A stretch of 64,000 nt of DNA from the NCBI GenBank assembly GCA_025618425.1, contig CM046837.1, forward strand, positions 28,345,059 to 28,409,058, written 5' to 3'. The translations under genes were made by a program, and so were the position numbers. The stretch's first letter is position 1, and each line of letters starts with the position of its first letter. The DNA is from Heliocidaris tuberculata. Its lineage: Eukaryota > Echinodermata > Echinoidea > Camarodonta > Echinometridae. Below are positions 10,968 to 22,595 of this stretch, in pieces. The notes below the pieces were generated by a model. It was not told where the DNA came from. It ran no database searches and saw only the letters and a program-made list of their open reading frames with translations.

Positions 10968-11861
10968 TTGGTAGCAATCATTCTCAGGGGATGGGGAAAT
11001 AAAGTTGTTCCAACAGAGGCCCTGCATGTCCCCAAGGACAGCTTGAGAGCAGTCCCCTGAAGACCCTTTTCTTCATAGTTTTGCCTTGAAAGAAATTCTA
11101 ACACACTTAGCAGGAATCATTATAAGGGGAAGTTTAAATAGGAGGGGGGGGGGGGGTTGTGCCTCAAAAAGGTACTGTGAAGCATCTCCCCACCAACAGT
11201 CCACCCCCCCTACAAACTGTCCACGGCCCCAAATTAGCCAATTTGGTGAGAGCCAGAGCCACTGTGCCCCTTTCTTTCTTTCTTTCTTTCTTTTTTTTTT
11301 TTAAAGTAGAAAAGGCCTTTAGCTTCTACATGAACCAAAATGTCAGAAATATTATTTACACCAAAACATTAATCCCGCACAATTGCAAAGGTTTTGAATG
11401 GGAACAAAATTAAAGAAATATGAGTAACCTAAACAGCTGTACAAATATTAGAGAATCAACGTTGATAATTAGATTGCATTTTGGTACAGCCTAGTTATGA
11501 CAAAGGGTGGACAACAAAGTTTTGTTTAAGAGTAAAGAATGAAAACGATAAATGAAGTGATACAAACTGGCAACATTCAAGAAACTTCACAGTAAGGAAT
11601 AATACCACTAGCTCGAAGGGCATTCTAGAAATATATTGAAGATTCCTTTAAATGTATATCTTAAGCTTCGCACCCAAGCACGGTAATAAGACATAATGCA
11701 GATAATATACAGTAATGTACGTTAAGACATGAATTGGTATTTTATTAAGAAACTTCATTGACATCGACATCAATATTCTGATACCCGTCTAATATTGACT
11801 CTGTTATGTGTATGGATCATGATTTCAAAATAGTATCTCTCTCAGGGGGAGACAAGATTCC

Positions 11862-13197
11862 CAGGCCCGTAAATAGGGGGCGGGGGGTTCAGGGGTTCAA
11901 ACGCCCCCCCCCTTTCGTTGGCGAGCTGAGATCCGCTTGAAAAAATTAGATTTAAAAAAAGAAGAAGAAGCGCGGGGAGAGATGATGGAAAGGGAAAATA
12001 ACGTGATAAAATATAGGTCTTTCCGTCTATTTTGATAAATTTTATTTCGATTTTGTCACGTAATTTCCTAATTAATCAGATTAATCTATAATTAATCATT
12101 GTCGTCTTTCACCATTCATTTTCGAACTTTGTACATTATGCCATGTTGGAATAGATTTTTTTTTTTCGAAGCGTCATTCGAAGAGTTCAAATTCGTTTGT
12201 AGGTCCATGGCAGGTCTGTAATCGGAGAGGGGGGGGGGTTCAAACGGTTCGAGCACCCCTCCCCCCCCCCCCCAGCTGGCGAGCAGAAATCTGTTTGAAC
12301 AACAACAACAACAACAAAAAGAATCATAAGGCAAGAACAATTTTCTAAAGTGACATCAGAATAGTGATGTTTAAGTTATTTTTTTTTTCTTCAAATTTCC
12401 ATACCAACTGGCTTAGATAGGGGAGGGGCGCATGATAAGCATGATGAGACACAAATTAAATCTGTGGTAATGGAATATAATTATAGTGAAATATAGAAAT
12501 ACGTCCATGAATATTCAATGTTATGACAATTTTAAGGCACGTCACTGTCTTACATGGGGTGCAGATATTAGGGTTACCTTACTTTTATATATTGAAATGA
12601 GCAACAGCAAAGTAAAGTGCATTTTCCTCGCTCACTTCGCTCGCTCGCAAACCTTATAAACGAGATAGTTTCATGTAGCGAGGTCCATGAATATTCAATA
12701 TTATGACAATTTTCGGGCACGTCACTGCCCTATCGCCATGGCGCCCAGATGTTAGGGTTACCTTTCTATAAAAGAACAACAACAAAATGCCTCCCCCCCC
12801 CCCCCCCCCTCGTTCGTTTCACTTCCTAAAGGCTTTATTAATAAGAATGATTCTGGCAACAAGATGACCGAAGAAATAGCTTTACATTTCACCTTTTGAT
12901 GACTAATGAAATAAAATTTTGCCTTTTAAAAGTACATTTTTATTTTTCTCTCGCTCGCTTTGCTCGCTCGCAATATTTGGAATCATACACAGTAACAGTA
13001 TATGTTAGGGCTTCACATTTGACCCCACCCCCTGACAAATAATTCTGACTACGCTCGTGCCCATACCCTTGGAGGGGTTCGCCCCCTGACCCCCAACACA
13101 CCAGCCCCTACTCGGTCGCTTCGTTCCCTCAGAAAGGTCCACTTTTTCCAATGATGACCCCCCCCCCCCCCCCGTAAAAATCCTAGTTACGGGCCTG
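11862..13197. mobile_element. hAT-E in X-b
   Basis: Ends CAGGCCCGTAAATAGG (11,862) and the inverse of CAGGCCCGTAACTAGG (ends 13,197), 15 of 16 matching. The 8-bp flanks AAGATTCC and ACGATTTG are only 5/8 alike, suggesting an old insertion. X-a at 8,836-8,850 shows the join without it. Interior: G and C runs, CTCGCTCGC motifs, and two related subrepeats around ACGTCCATGAATATTCAATG (12,500) and GGTCCATGAATATTCAATAT (12,680). Confidence 0.65.
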
Positions 13198-13516
13198 ACG
13201 ATTTGTTTGGCTATTTGTTTGTTTCACTGGTGTATAGGGTCTTTTATAGTCTGGTAACACGGTTACACATGTACTTCGATTTCCATAGGCCTAAAACCTG
13301 CGTTAATTTTGTAAAGCTATTCGTTTTTTATCAAGAATACACATCTTTTGACAGAAACATTATTTGGTGGAGATTTTATTTTTCTCGTTTCTTTTAGGGG
13401 CCAATACTACATTTAAAGATGTGTAATTTTGGCCATGGTATTCCAATTTCCCGAAAGGATCAAAATCAGAAGATCGTCATAAAAAATACATTGAACCATA
13501 ACTATTTATTGTGAAT

Positions 13517-13580
13517 CTCTCTCTCTCTCTCTCTCTCTCCCTCGCCATCTCTTTTTCATTCGCCCTTCTCTCTCTCTCCC
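13517..13580. repeat. (CT)n microsatellite
   Basis: CT run in X-b, orthologous in position to 9,507-9,572. Confidence 0.9.
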
Positions 13581-14452
13581 TCCATCTTTTCCTCATTTAT
13601 CTCCTAAATTGTTGTTGTTTTTTTTTTTAATATAACCTCAAACTATCACGTTCGAACAGGCCATATTCTCCTTCAGAAGCAGTGAACGCGCTAGTATATG
13701 AGGGGGATCATCAGTAGCAATAATATAATTTTAAAGGTGAAAAACTACTTTTACTGCAGTCACATCAAAGAATGCAAAACAAAATATTTCAAAATATATT
13801 GATAAAAACACCCTTGAAATCAAATTCTGATACTTTCACTAGTTATCAACTGCATACACAATTGACAGATTAAGTCAGATGTTGCAGCAGGGGCTACAAC
13901 TCATTTATTACATGTACATGTATTAATTTTTGTATACAAAATTATAACAATTAATTATAAATTATAAAACATTATAATTGTATTATTAAAAAAAAATATC
14001 TTTCTTTCTGGAACGAGAAGTGCTTCATCCATATTTCATTATATAAAAAGATATCTTTGTGATTGAGGAATGAAAGTTGTTTATGACAGATTTCATTTTT
14101 TTTTTAAAATTCTCTCCTTATATAAAGGGGTAACAGTTCGAAGTGGGCCTTCAGCAAACTTCTGTTTTGTTCATTAGAGAAACTTGACTAAAACTTGGCA
14201 GCAATCATTCTGCAGCGGATGGGGATATATTCCAATATAGGCCCGGCATGTCCCCGAGGACAGCTTGCGAGTAGTGTCCTGAAGACCATTTTTCTTCATA
14301 GTTTTTGCCTTGAAAGAAATTCTAACACACTTAGCATGAATCATTATATAGGAGAAATTCAAATAGGGGGGGGGGTGTGCCTCGAAGAGGTACTGTGAAG
14401 CATCCCCCCCCCTCCGTCAACAGTTCCCCCCCCCCCCCCTACAAACATAACT

Positions 14453-16092
14453 CACAGGGCATAATATGATAATGAAATTTAGGGTCCTCGGTGGTTATAG
14501 TATCTGCATCAGTGCCAAAATCGAAAATCGCGAGGCTATACCGACTCCCCCCTTAGGCCCAACCATTTTTATAAATGACAAAGTTACTCAGTATCTTTCA
14601 TGTTATTCGTTACATCCTATATACCTTTTATAGCTTAGCCAATATGCTTAAAATTTTAGCCTTAATAAGAGATCAGATTGAAGAAAGGGGGATGGGGGGG
14701 GGGGTGTTTGTTGAGGCGCCTTGCCCCGAACCAACATATGACTAACTGAAGTATAAATCAGAGAATGTTGTTACTGTCAACATGGTAAAATTAGGCAACA
14801 TTTTCAAAAGTTTGCACTCGTCATTTAAATAACGAAACTACTGCATATCAAGAGGCCTAATCATTGTATTTGTGCATTTAGTAAACACTTTTAAAAAGGG
14901 TGAATGTTACATAATTATAACCGTTCAGTACCGAAAATTGCAGATTCCCTTTAAAAAACAAAGCTTCTTTTTTGACAGATTTTTTCATTAAAATATATTT
15001 ATTCTACATCATAAGAATCAGATATTAGAAAACAAGAGATCTGTATTACTTACAGACTGATCGGTCCTGACGAATATATGTAATACAAATGGAAATCAAT
15101 CATGCTAACAAACAGATGTAAACACGGATGTGTCTATAGGGTGCCCTTTTTATTTCTGAAGAATGCCCCCTTTCTCCCTGATAAGTGCCTTTTTTACTAC
15201 TAAAAGTGCCCCTTTCTTTTCTGATATGTGCCTGTTCCCCTTCTGATAAGTGCACCTTTCCACCTCTTATAAGTTCCCCTTTCCACCTCTGATAAGTGCC
15301 CTTTCCTCCATTTTACCTATATTTCCCACTGTTTCTTACAAAAAGAGCCATATATAATAGCTTCAAAAAATCAGTGCGGCTTTAGTAACAGGTATCCATA
15401 TTACTGTAACTGCAATGTAAGGCAGTGGGGCTTGAGGCAAGAAAGGCATAATGCCTCCCCCCCCCCCCCCCCACAAGCGAAGGATTTCTCATTCCGCTCG
15501 CTCAAATGGGGCCCATAATTTACACCAAGTAAGGGGAATATTTTCTGAAAAATTCCCCAAAACTCGCTCGCTATGCTCGCTAGGTCTTATAATACATAAT
15601 GAAATCAAGCAATGACAGACATATCCCATAAAGTATGTTGATAATCGATGTAATCCTTTAGAAATAAAACGACAGTGTTAATGTACGAATTAAAAGATCA
15701 TTCGACATCCCCCCAAATTGATTTGCTGAACTTGTCATTTTCAATATACTGTATAGCTGTAAATAATGCACAAACCAAGGACTTCAAGGACACTTCGCTC
15801 GCTTGCACATGGATCATTAGACCATCAAACACAACTACTAATTAGGGAAGCTGAAACAGTGTCAAGAACCACAATAAAAAGGAAGAAGATGATACTTGAT
15901 AATGTATTAATCATGTTAATTAGACTGTCGGGTAATACCAATGTCACAAAATTCTCCCTTGTAGGTACCCTTATGCTGGTCTCCCCCCCCCCCCCCCCCC
16001 ACTTTGAAAGACGCTTCGCCGCCCCTGCCTGCTTCATGTAACCATGGAGAAGCTGGTAACTGAGAAGCGTTCAAAAATCATGAAGGGTACTA
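14453..16092 (-). repeat. Right inverted arm of T1
   Basis: Inverse of 4,203-5,410 plus 6,702-7,288. It keeps the empty site for hAT-B. It ends at GGGTACTA (16,092) without the S segment that caps the other arms, and then passes into host U/R sequence. No gene. Confidence 0.7.
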
Positions 16093-17330
16093 CACAGAGA
16101 AAACGCTGTTTAAAAAATGTAAACAGTTGTTTACAATAATTATTTATTTGGTGGTGGAGGCCGGGTGGGGCAGTTTTCCCCGTCATTGTGTAAACCTTTT
16201 TTCATGGGTCCTGAATTCAGCAATCGACTCTCGATCGTGAATCATGGACATGATGGACCCTATCAATAATTGGGGGGGGGGGGGTATATGATAAAAAAAG
16301 AAATAATCTCAACATAGTTCCCCGCTATTCCTCTATTTCTTCTTTCTCAACATGTAGCGGGGCGACCATCGACTCCCTCCCCGATCGGATGTTTTTCCTT
16401 TACCCTATGACTAGGGGGGGGGGGGGGGGGGGTTGAGTGTCTCCATTTCTCTCAATCAGAGCAGTTTTCTGATTCCCCGTTCGATAGGAAAATTAATAGA
16501 TTCGAGGGGGTGCTTAATTTGTTTGTTTTCTTTCTTTCTTTCTTTTCCGCCAGTGATCGTGCGTGCGGTTTGTGCTAGCGGGAGAGGAAAAAAAAAAGAA
16601 AAGAAGTTATTCCGGGTCTTCGTTCTTCACTTTCCAAATCCGTGTGTGGATGTTTGGAAAAAGAGACTAAAAATGGGGGTTATATTTTCCCCCCCTGTCT
16701 CTTCTGTTTATTTCTTTTTCTCTCTCCACACAGTTAGCCAAAACAACACGCCGACTATAAGGGGAAAAAGAAAAGAAAAGTTATAAGAATCAGTTTGTTT
16801 GTTGTTGTTTTGTTTGTTTTTGTTTTTGTTTTGTTTTGTTTGTTTTGTTTGCTTGTTAGTTTGTTGTTTTTTGTTTTGTTTTGTTTTGTTTTTTGGGGGG
16901 GAGGCCCCGACTTTTCAAACACGCACACACAGATTTGGAAAACGGACAAGTTCTTCCCTCCTTTCCTTAATTGATCCTTTTCTTAACATACCACGATAGG
17001 AGAGAAAGGAGGAAGGAAAAGGATCCTTGCTCTTCAGTCTTCGTTTTCCAACGACTCCGGGAAATGAAATCGAGATCTTTTATAATCATGATAATTATTC
17101 TGTGGACACTTCCAGTCATATCCAGGGGCGTAGATGGCGTAGAGGGGGGGGGGGGGGTGTTCATCCCCCATAATTTTAGGTAGTACACATGGGATGGCGT
17201 GTACAATTTGATGAAAGAAAAAGAGCAAAAGTATATCAATTATGATATGCAATGCTAGTTATAAAAGCAATAACAGTCACTTTATTATAATCATTAGAGG
17301 AACAACGATAACAATAGTAATAAAGTTTGG
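16093..17330 (+). repeat. R unit 1
   Basis: First copy of the host R repeat, recognised by GGGGCAGTTTTCCCCGTCAT near 16,167, a long G run, the hairpin core, and an LRR-locus type continuation. A TTTTG-rich stretch lies at 16,797-16,895, and a second TCTTCGTTTTCCAA block near 17,037. A hAT-type end (CAGGGGCGTAGATGG) lies near 17,123. No coding sequence is supported. Confidence 0.6.
16538..16775. repeat. R hairpin h1 (degenerate)
   Basis: Outer arm CCAGTGATCGTGCGTGCGG..GCTAGCGGGAGAG pairs with CTCTCTCCACACAGTTAGCC..ACACGCCGACTAT. More eroded than the other copies. Confidence 0.55.
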
Positions 17331-17730
17331 ACGCTTATCTAGTTAATCATATAATTACCACGTTTAAGATACTGTATACTGCGTGTTTGCAGGTACGTTC
17401 ATATAATTCTAGAAAATGTGTCGCTTCACCCTCTTTCGAAGCACGGGAAATGAGTTATATCTCCATCTTACTCACCGGCCTCCACTTTTAGAAGAAATGC
17501 AATCATAACATCGTACAAACAGACTCAGGAGCTGCAGGAGGATCAAATTCTTTGTTGTTATTGTTGTTTTCATAATGGAGGAGTAGGCACTTATTTTTGT
17601 TATTAAATACAAAGTAATTATTTTGACTGCCCGGTTTATTATTTCGCTAGGACGATTCAGGTAAAGGATGTTAACTATATATCATTATATAAAAAAAAAA
17701 AATGAGTGCACAATTGAAGACTTGAATATA
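17331..17730. other. No gene recognised (U-unit intron-like sequence)
   Basis: AT-rich sequence with the U-unit marker ATGGAGGAGTAGGCAC near 17,574, homologous to ACGGAGGAGTAGTCAC elsewhere. Nothing else is supported. Confidence 0.5.
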
Positions 17731-18411
17731 AAAACGGCCCAAGTCCAATTTTTGGCCAAATTGAGTTAAAAATGGGAAATTGTTGCTTATACATGAGCCT
17801 ATCTTGTGTATAAATGATAAACCTGAATCCCCCCCCCCCCCGGAAGTGCCTAAAATGAATGAGTGAAATCTAATATGAATGTAAGAGTGACCCAAGTCTT
17901 GGGTCAGTTTTACATTCATATCACAGCGCCCTTTGGCATAACACATACATGTGCCCTCATTTAACACACACAAACACACACACACGCTATCCCATGAATT
18001 AACATGCTAGGTGATGAGGGACGTTCTGCCGTAGTATGCAACCACAGATTTGTAAGCCATACTGATTAAAAGCTGAAAAAATAACAAAACAAAACAAAAA
18101 AATCCAATTATTATTATTATTATTATTATTATTAGACCTATTAACTACAGTAGCCTACTCTGTATTTGATTCAAAGAATGACCCAAGTCCATAATGATTC
18201 AAAAAACGACCCAAGTCCATCAAACAAAAGGACCCCCCCCCCCCCTTCAGGTAACGTGAATGTTAATTATGATAACAATGTACATTTAAACTTGTATTTA
18301 CGATGTTGCCTTAACATCATAGTCAAATATAATCTTATTGGACAAATACAAAAAAATATTAAGTTTGTTTTTAATTACTCGAAATGACCTGCCATGGACT
18401 TGGGTCGTTTT
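17731..18411. mobile_element. MITE with AAAACGRCCCAAGTCCA ends
   Basis: Terminal inverted repeats of 17 bp (17,731-17,747 and 18,395-18,411), 16 of 17 matching. The CCCAAGTC motif recurs inside at about 17,889 (in the palindrome GACCCAAGTCTTGGGTC) and twice at 18,180-18,220. A TTA microsatellite lies at 18,108-18,134. No coding capacity; the target duplication is unclear. Confidence 0.6.
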
Positions 18412-19130
18412 AATATTCAGATACTCAATTATAGAAGCTTATTAAGGAAATTTGCATACCTAGCATAGATTCTCAATAGATTATTTGATCGTAGCACTTT
18501 CTTATCATTGTTATTCATTGTGCATTGCTATTAATACTTCAACCTTGTAGAAATAGATAGCCTAAATATTAACGCTTCTATCTCTTTAATTTGTATCCTT
18601 TGAACACTTTCACTCTGTTCGTTGTCTACTTGTCTACAGTATGATATTGTCACATATTATACAAAAGATACAAAAACAAGGTTTTTATATGAATGATTAC
18701 TCATAACACCTGCTTTTCTTTGGCCCCAGATGCAACTGTACATACAAAGGGCCCCTTTGTACAGGATTGGGTCCTAAATAATTGGTTTTCAGTTATTGTG
18801 CTAATCTAGCTTTAAATATCGATGATTATTTTATCAGAGTAATTTGAAGATATACTGAACCGGCTTACAAGTTTGAATAAGGCTATCAGCTAAAGTTTTG
18901 TTGGATTTCATTTTACTCTAAACTGTATAAGGTCTTGGTTCGGAAAGCAACTGCTCGATCTCAGTCTCGGTCTTGGACCTTAAGGTCTCGACTAACACTG
19001 GTCCCCGTAAGTTCTCCTGTTATACTGCAATTTCTGGATAATGAGACTCAGATACAGCTTACTAGTATTTGAGATTCTCCAGTTCCTGCCATTATGATAC
19101 ATATTTGTCATCAATGACCCTTTCACCGTA
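18412..19130. other. Decayed U-unit, no intact exon
   Basis: 18,740-18,840 matches the intron upstream of the LRR exon in other units (TTGTACAGGATT, then TTTTCAGTTATTGTGCTAAT), but what follows has an early stop and no LRR sequence. The exon is lost here. Confidence 0.5.
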
Positions 19131-19505
19131 GAGGTGTCGTGGTCGAGTGGTTAATCACTTGACTGTGAATGCAAAGGTCTTGGGGTCGAACCCCAGCACG
19201 GCACTTATGCTCTTGAGCAAGGCATTTTCTACGTTGCTCCTCTCAACCCAGGTGTTAAATTGTAGATTGGTACCCGGTAAGATGCGAACGTCGTCGTGGT
19301 TGGATTATCATGTGCGCGCTTTGAAACAGGCGACTGGCTGGAATGCTTCCCAGAGGAGTGGAGAATGTGCACTGTAATTTGCAGAATTGCAATTGAATCC
19401 AGTGACCGGGATAATAATGCTGTATTAAAGCACTTTGGTCGGTTACATTGTAACTGGTATAAGGCGCTATATAAGAAACAACTTTTATTTCTAATATTAT
19501 TATAC

Positions 19506-19566
<61 letters not shown>
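19131..19566 (+). mobile_element. tRNA-derived SINE
   Basis: The head is tRNA-like, with an A box TGGTCGAGTGG (19,140-19,150) and a B box GGGTCGAACCC (19,183-19,193) 32 nt apart, resembling a Ser/Leu-type tRNA. A body of about 270 bp follows, ending AAGGCGCTATATAAGAAACA, then a long TTA array at about 19,497-19,566. The internal pol III promoter, body and simple-repeat tail identify a SINE rather than a tRNA gene. Boxes A and B look usable. Similar GGCGCTATATAA tails are common to SINEs mobilised by LINE partners. Confidence 0.85.
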
Positions 19567-20400
19567 CATTTGTAATTATGCTTTTTTTTTAAATCTAAGG
19601 CGTTAGGTAATTTTGACAACTGCTTCATTACTCTATATCAGTTTTACCCATTCTTTGGTCCTACAGCCCATTGGTACAGTCCGTTTGTCTTACAACGCTG
19701 ACGTCATTTCCTTTGTTTCCTACCAAATGCTAAGACTTTACTAGTTTTGTAAAATTGTAGATACCGCTCATTGTTCCTGAGCCCATTGCTCTGACAGGGA
19801 ATTGGTCCTGTAGTCCTAACTCCAACCTCATCTAGAACGGAGATTCATACGTAATTATTGTTATAGTAACGATGAGCAACCTATGAACCTAGTGGTAGAA
19901 CCAACGGGCCGCCGCTACCCCACCGCACCCCACTTAAACAGTTAATATCAATATTACCGCCTGCATGGTGAAAACACGATAGCGTTTTCCTGTATCAATT
20001 AGACTAAACGCCTTTTAGGCTCTCAACGGACAATTTATGCTAAGAACGCTTCACAAAGTCTTTTTTAATGTATTCGTCACGTTGAAGCGGTTATGATGTG
20101 TCATATTTCCTAAACTATTCAGCAGTCATCCTATGCTGTTAGTCAAAAAAAAGTGATGACAGTTTTAGTATTCCGTCGCAGTACATTCCAATACTGCCCT
20201 CTACAAACCATATAAAAGTATTAAAAGAATCCAGAGGAAATCAGTGCGATTTGCACTGTAAATAGATTAGTATGCGCCATAAGAAAATTTTAAGTTTGCA
20301 GGAATAGTTTATCTCTATACTCCTCAAAAAGGAGTTTTAAAACTTGCATCTGTAGCAGCATGCTGATACATGATCATAATAAAACGGAGCCGACATGCTT
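19567..20400. repeat. U-unit segment (CCCATTGGTCCTAC type)
   Basis: Homologous to 29,680-29,960, 51,600-51,880, 54,540-54,850, 59,270-59,490 and 61,390-61,660. Markers are CATTGGTCCTACAATCC-type repeats and GAGCAACCTAGTGGTAGAAC. It has no open frame conserved between copies and is best read as intronic or intergenic sequence of the amplified LRR locus. Confidence 0.55.
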
Positions 20401-21740
20401 TCTCGGGGGGGGGGGGGGTGGGAGGTTAAAATCAGACAATACCTATGATAAATTTCAGTAATGTCCTTTCTGACAGTTTTTACCTATATCTCGGTGGAGT
20501 TTAGGGTGATCAATTTTCACCATCATTGTGTAATCCTTTTCATCAAGAAAATAATAATCAGCAGTCGCAACGACTCTCTTCCTCAGATAATCTAGGGGGG
20601 GGGGGGGTCATGGGATGAAGGAGAAAATATGGACATAACTTCCCCCTCTATTTTCTTTTTCTCTCTCGACATGGGGTGGGGCGGATCCCCCTGATCTCGT
20701 GTTCTCCGTTTTCCCCATGTCCATTTTTTTAGTCAGTTCATATTTTTTTCAGTGATCCTCATGAGTACGACCTTCTGTTTTTCGTAACAGACGAGCAGAC
20801 GTGCAATGGAGGGGAGGGAGGGGGACGGGGGTATTGTCTCAGGGCCTCTCATTCAGAGCACTTTTCCATTCCCCTTTTCGATAAATAAGTATAATATTTG
20901 CGAACAACACTGGGCAGGGGAAAATAGGCAGATTTCTTTTCCGCCAATGGTCGTGGATTCGTATTGTGCTAGCTGGAGAGAGAATAAGAAACAATTATTG
21001 CCTATCTTCATCTTTGTTCTTTCCAAATCCGTGTTTGAATGGTTGGAAGACGAGATCGAAGACGGGTGATTATTTTCCCTTCCTATCTTTACTTTTTTCT
21101 CTCCTTTTCTCTCCAGCTAGCCAAAACAACATGCACGCTGACCATTAGCAAGAAAAGACACGATATTTAAGAATTGAGAATTTTGCGAGAGTCCTGGTCT
21201 TCGGTCGTCGTTTTCCAAACACACATGGGAAATGCGAGTTTTGACATTCTGTGAAATTAACCCTCTGAGTCAAAATTGATGGAGCAAAATTTTCTGAATA
21301 CTAGTTTAAATAAAGTAACGACTTCCAGTTTTGTATAATATCGTAGATTGAAAATGTTTTTAGTGTAATATCATAGCCCTCGAGAATTCTTCTGTTGAAA
21401 ATGTTTTTAGTGTAATATCATAGCCCTCGAGAATTCTTCTGTTGAAAATTTTTTTAGTGTAATATCATAGCCCTCGAGAATTCTTCTGTTTTCACTCATC
21501 TCTGGAAAATTTACTTTTAGATAACTCGTTTAAGTTTCCTCCAATGCATTCTATGTGGTACACCCTTTTGAATTAATTCCCACTTTTTTTTCCATCCGGC
21601 CAAGCCGTTCTCCATTATTCCATATCCATTTACTGAGTTGCCCATTAGTCCATTGTAGGGGTCTTGCAAGACTAACGTCACTGCAATGGTTTCGTAGCAA
21701 TTGCTAGGACTTTGCTAGTTTCGGATATGACCCAATCTAG
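20400..21740 (+). repeat. R/U unit 2
   Basis: G run at 20,404, R-type start near 20,490-20,530, hairpin h2, then a U continuation. A 48-bp sequence containing CATAGCCCTCGAGAATTCTT is repeated three times at about 21,348-21,490; other units have it once. No gene. Confidence 0.65.
20934..21158. repeat. R hairpin h2
   Basis: Left arm CGCCAATGGTCGTG..GTGCTAGCTGGAGAG (from 20,940) pairs with CTCTCCAGCTAGCCAAAAC..CACGCTGACCATTAGC (to 21,150). An inner arm TCTTCATCTTTGTTCTTTCC pairs with GGTTGGAAGACGAGATCGAA. Confidence 0.75.
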
Positions 21741-21744
21741 AACG

Positions 21745-22240
21745 AAAACAAAATGATTAATGGAAGTTTGAGCAAAATCTGATGAGAAATAAGAAAGTTA
21801 TGAATTTTTGAAGTTCTAATCAATCAAACGCAAACTGGCAACTCCGCGACGCATCTTGCGAGCTCCTCTCCCATTTGCCCTGTATTTAAAAGAAGGTCAT
21901 AGCTTATAGATTTCCATGTTCTCTTTACTAGAGAATATTCAATCAGTCATGCACCCTTGATATAATCATTGCACATATGTTTTGCACAAAACATGTATGA
22001 AACAAATCTATAACATCATCAACAACTGAGAAATAATACAATTATGAAATTTTTTGTACTGAGCAAATGGGAGAAGAGCTCGCAAGATACGTCACGGAGT
22101 TGCCAATATGTGTTTGATTGATTACAAGTACAAAAATTCATAACTTTCTTATTTCTTATTGGATTTTGCTCAAACTTTCACTGATTTGTTCTTCTATTTT
22201 ATCAGCCTTTATTGAAATAAACTGAATTCCAGGGTGGACT
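21745..22240. mobile_element. MITE with long (about 130 bp) inverted repeats
   Basis: AAGTTTGAGCAAAATCTGAT..GCGAGCTCCTCTCCCATTTG (from about 21,768 to 21,881) is inverted at 22,062-22,178. The right end runs on to CAGGGTGGACTTCCCCTTT near 22,231. The left end looks truncated, because host U sequence is met at CCAATCTAGAACG. No coding capacity. Confidence 0.7.
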
Positions 22241-22344
22241 TCCCCTTTGATATCAATATTATCGCCTAGTGAAAACACGATAACGTTTACCTAAATTTGC
22301 CGCAAAAATGTATCTATATACTTGTCAAAAAAGAGTCACTCACC

Positions 22345-22376
22345 TGAGAGCTCCCGGGGCCGGCTGGCGAAGACAT
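22345..22376 (-). other. Possible first coding exon with splice donor
   Basis: On the minus strand, a start codon in good context (GACGCCATGT) opens MSSPAGPGSSQ and runs directly into CAG|GTGAGT, a near-ideal donor. The sequence is more GC-rich than its surroundings and occurs once in the window. No downstream exon can be assigned, and chance cannot be excluded. Product unknown. Confidence 0.2.
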
Positions 22377-22595
22377 GGCGTCGGATCGCTGACACTCACC
22401 GGGCAACTTTTTTTGTTTTTCACGATCGACCCACCGTTTTGGGACGAGGAGTGTAATCTTTTGTCCGGCATTGGGAAACACTTGACGAATGATCAGGAAA
22501 ATCAGAGCTGAAAGGGCCTTCAAAAGTCCTGTTGGATCAGATCTTTGCTAAATAGAGGCTCGTGGAGTATTTTCTAGAAAGGCACCATCTTGAAT

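Larger units (their letters stand above)
7374..11786 (+). repeat. Internal direct repeat X-a of T1
   Basis: The core of T1 is duplicated head to tail. X-a (7,374-7,436, 8,836-9,036, 9,301-10,049 and 10,968-11,230) matches X-b (11,787-11,861 and 13,198-14,440). The gaps are insertions present in only one copy: hAT-D, a small hAT-like element and a LINE fragment in X-a, hAT-E in X-b. A third copy lies in T2 (46,482-47,552). No gene is recognised in the X sequence itself. Confidence 0.65.
3880..16092. mobile_element. T element 1: large foldback element with about 2-kb inverted arms
   Basis: Left arm 3,880-7,288 (longer because of nested insertions) and right arm 14,453-16,092 are inverted copies of each other. 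The outer end reads GGTAGAGGAT and follows GAAAGAGGA of the polymerase gene. The same 9-mer follows the right end of T2 at 50,271, and the empty site is intact in polymerase copy C. No transposase was recognised. Long arms and a 9-bp target duplication resemble Mutator-like or foldback transposons, but the superfamily is not established. The right arm lacks the outermost ~300 bp present at 50,0xx-50,270, so this copy is truncated on the right, where host U/R sequence begins. Confidence 0.6.

Noticed and set aside
19131..19205. Functional tRNA gene
   Set aside because: A and B boxes are present, but the sequence runs into a SINE body and TTA tail and the acceptor and anticodon arms pair poorly.
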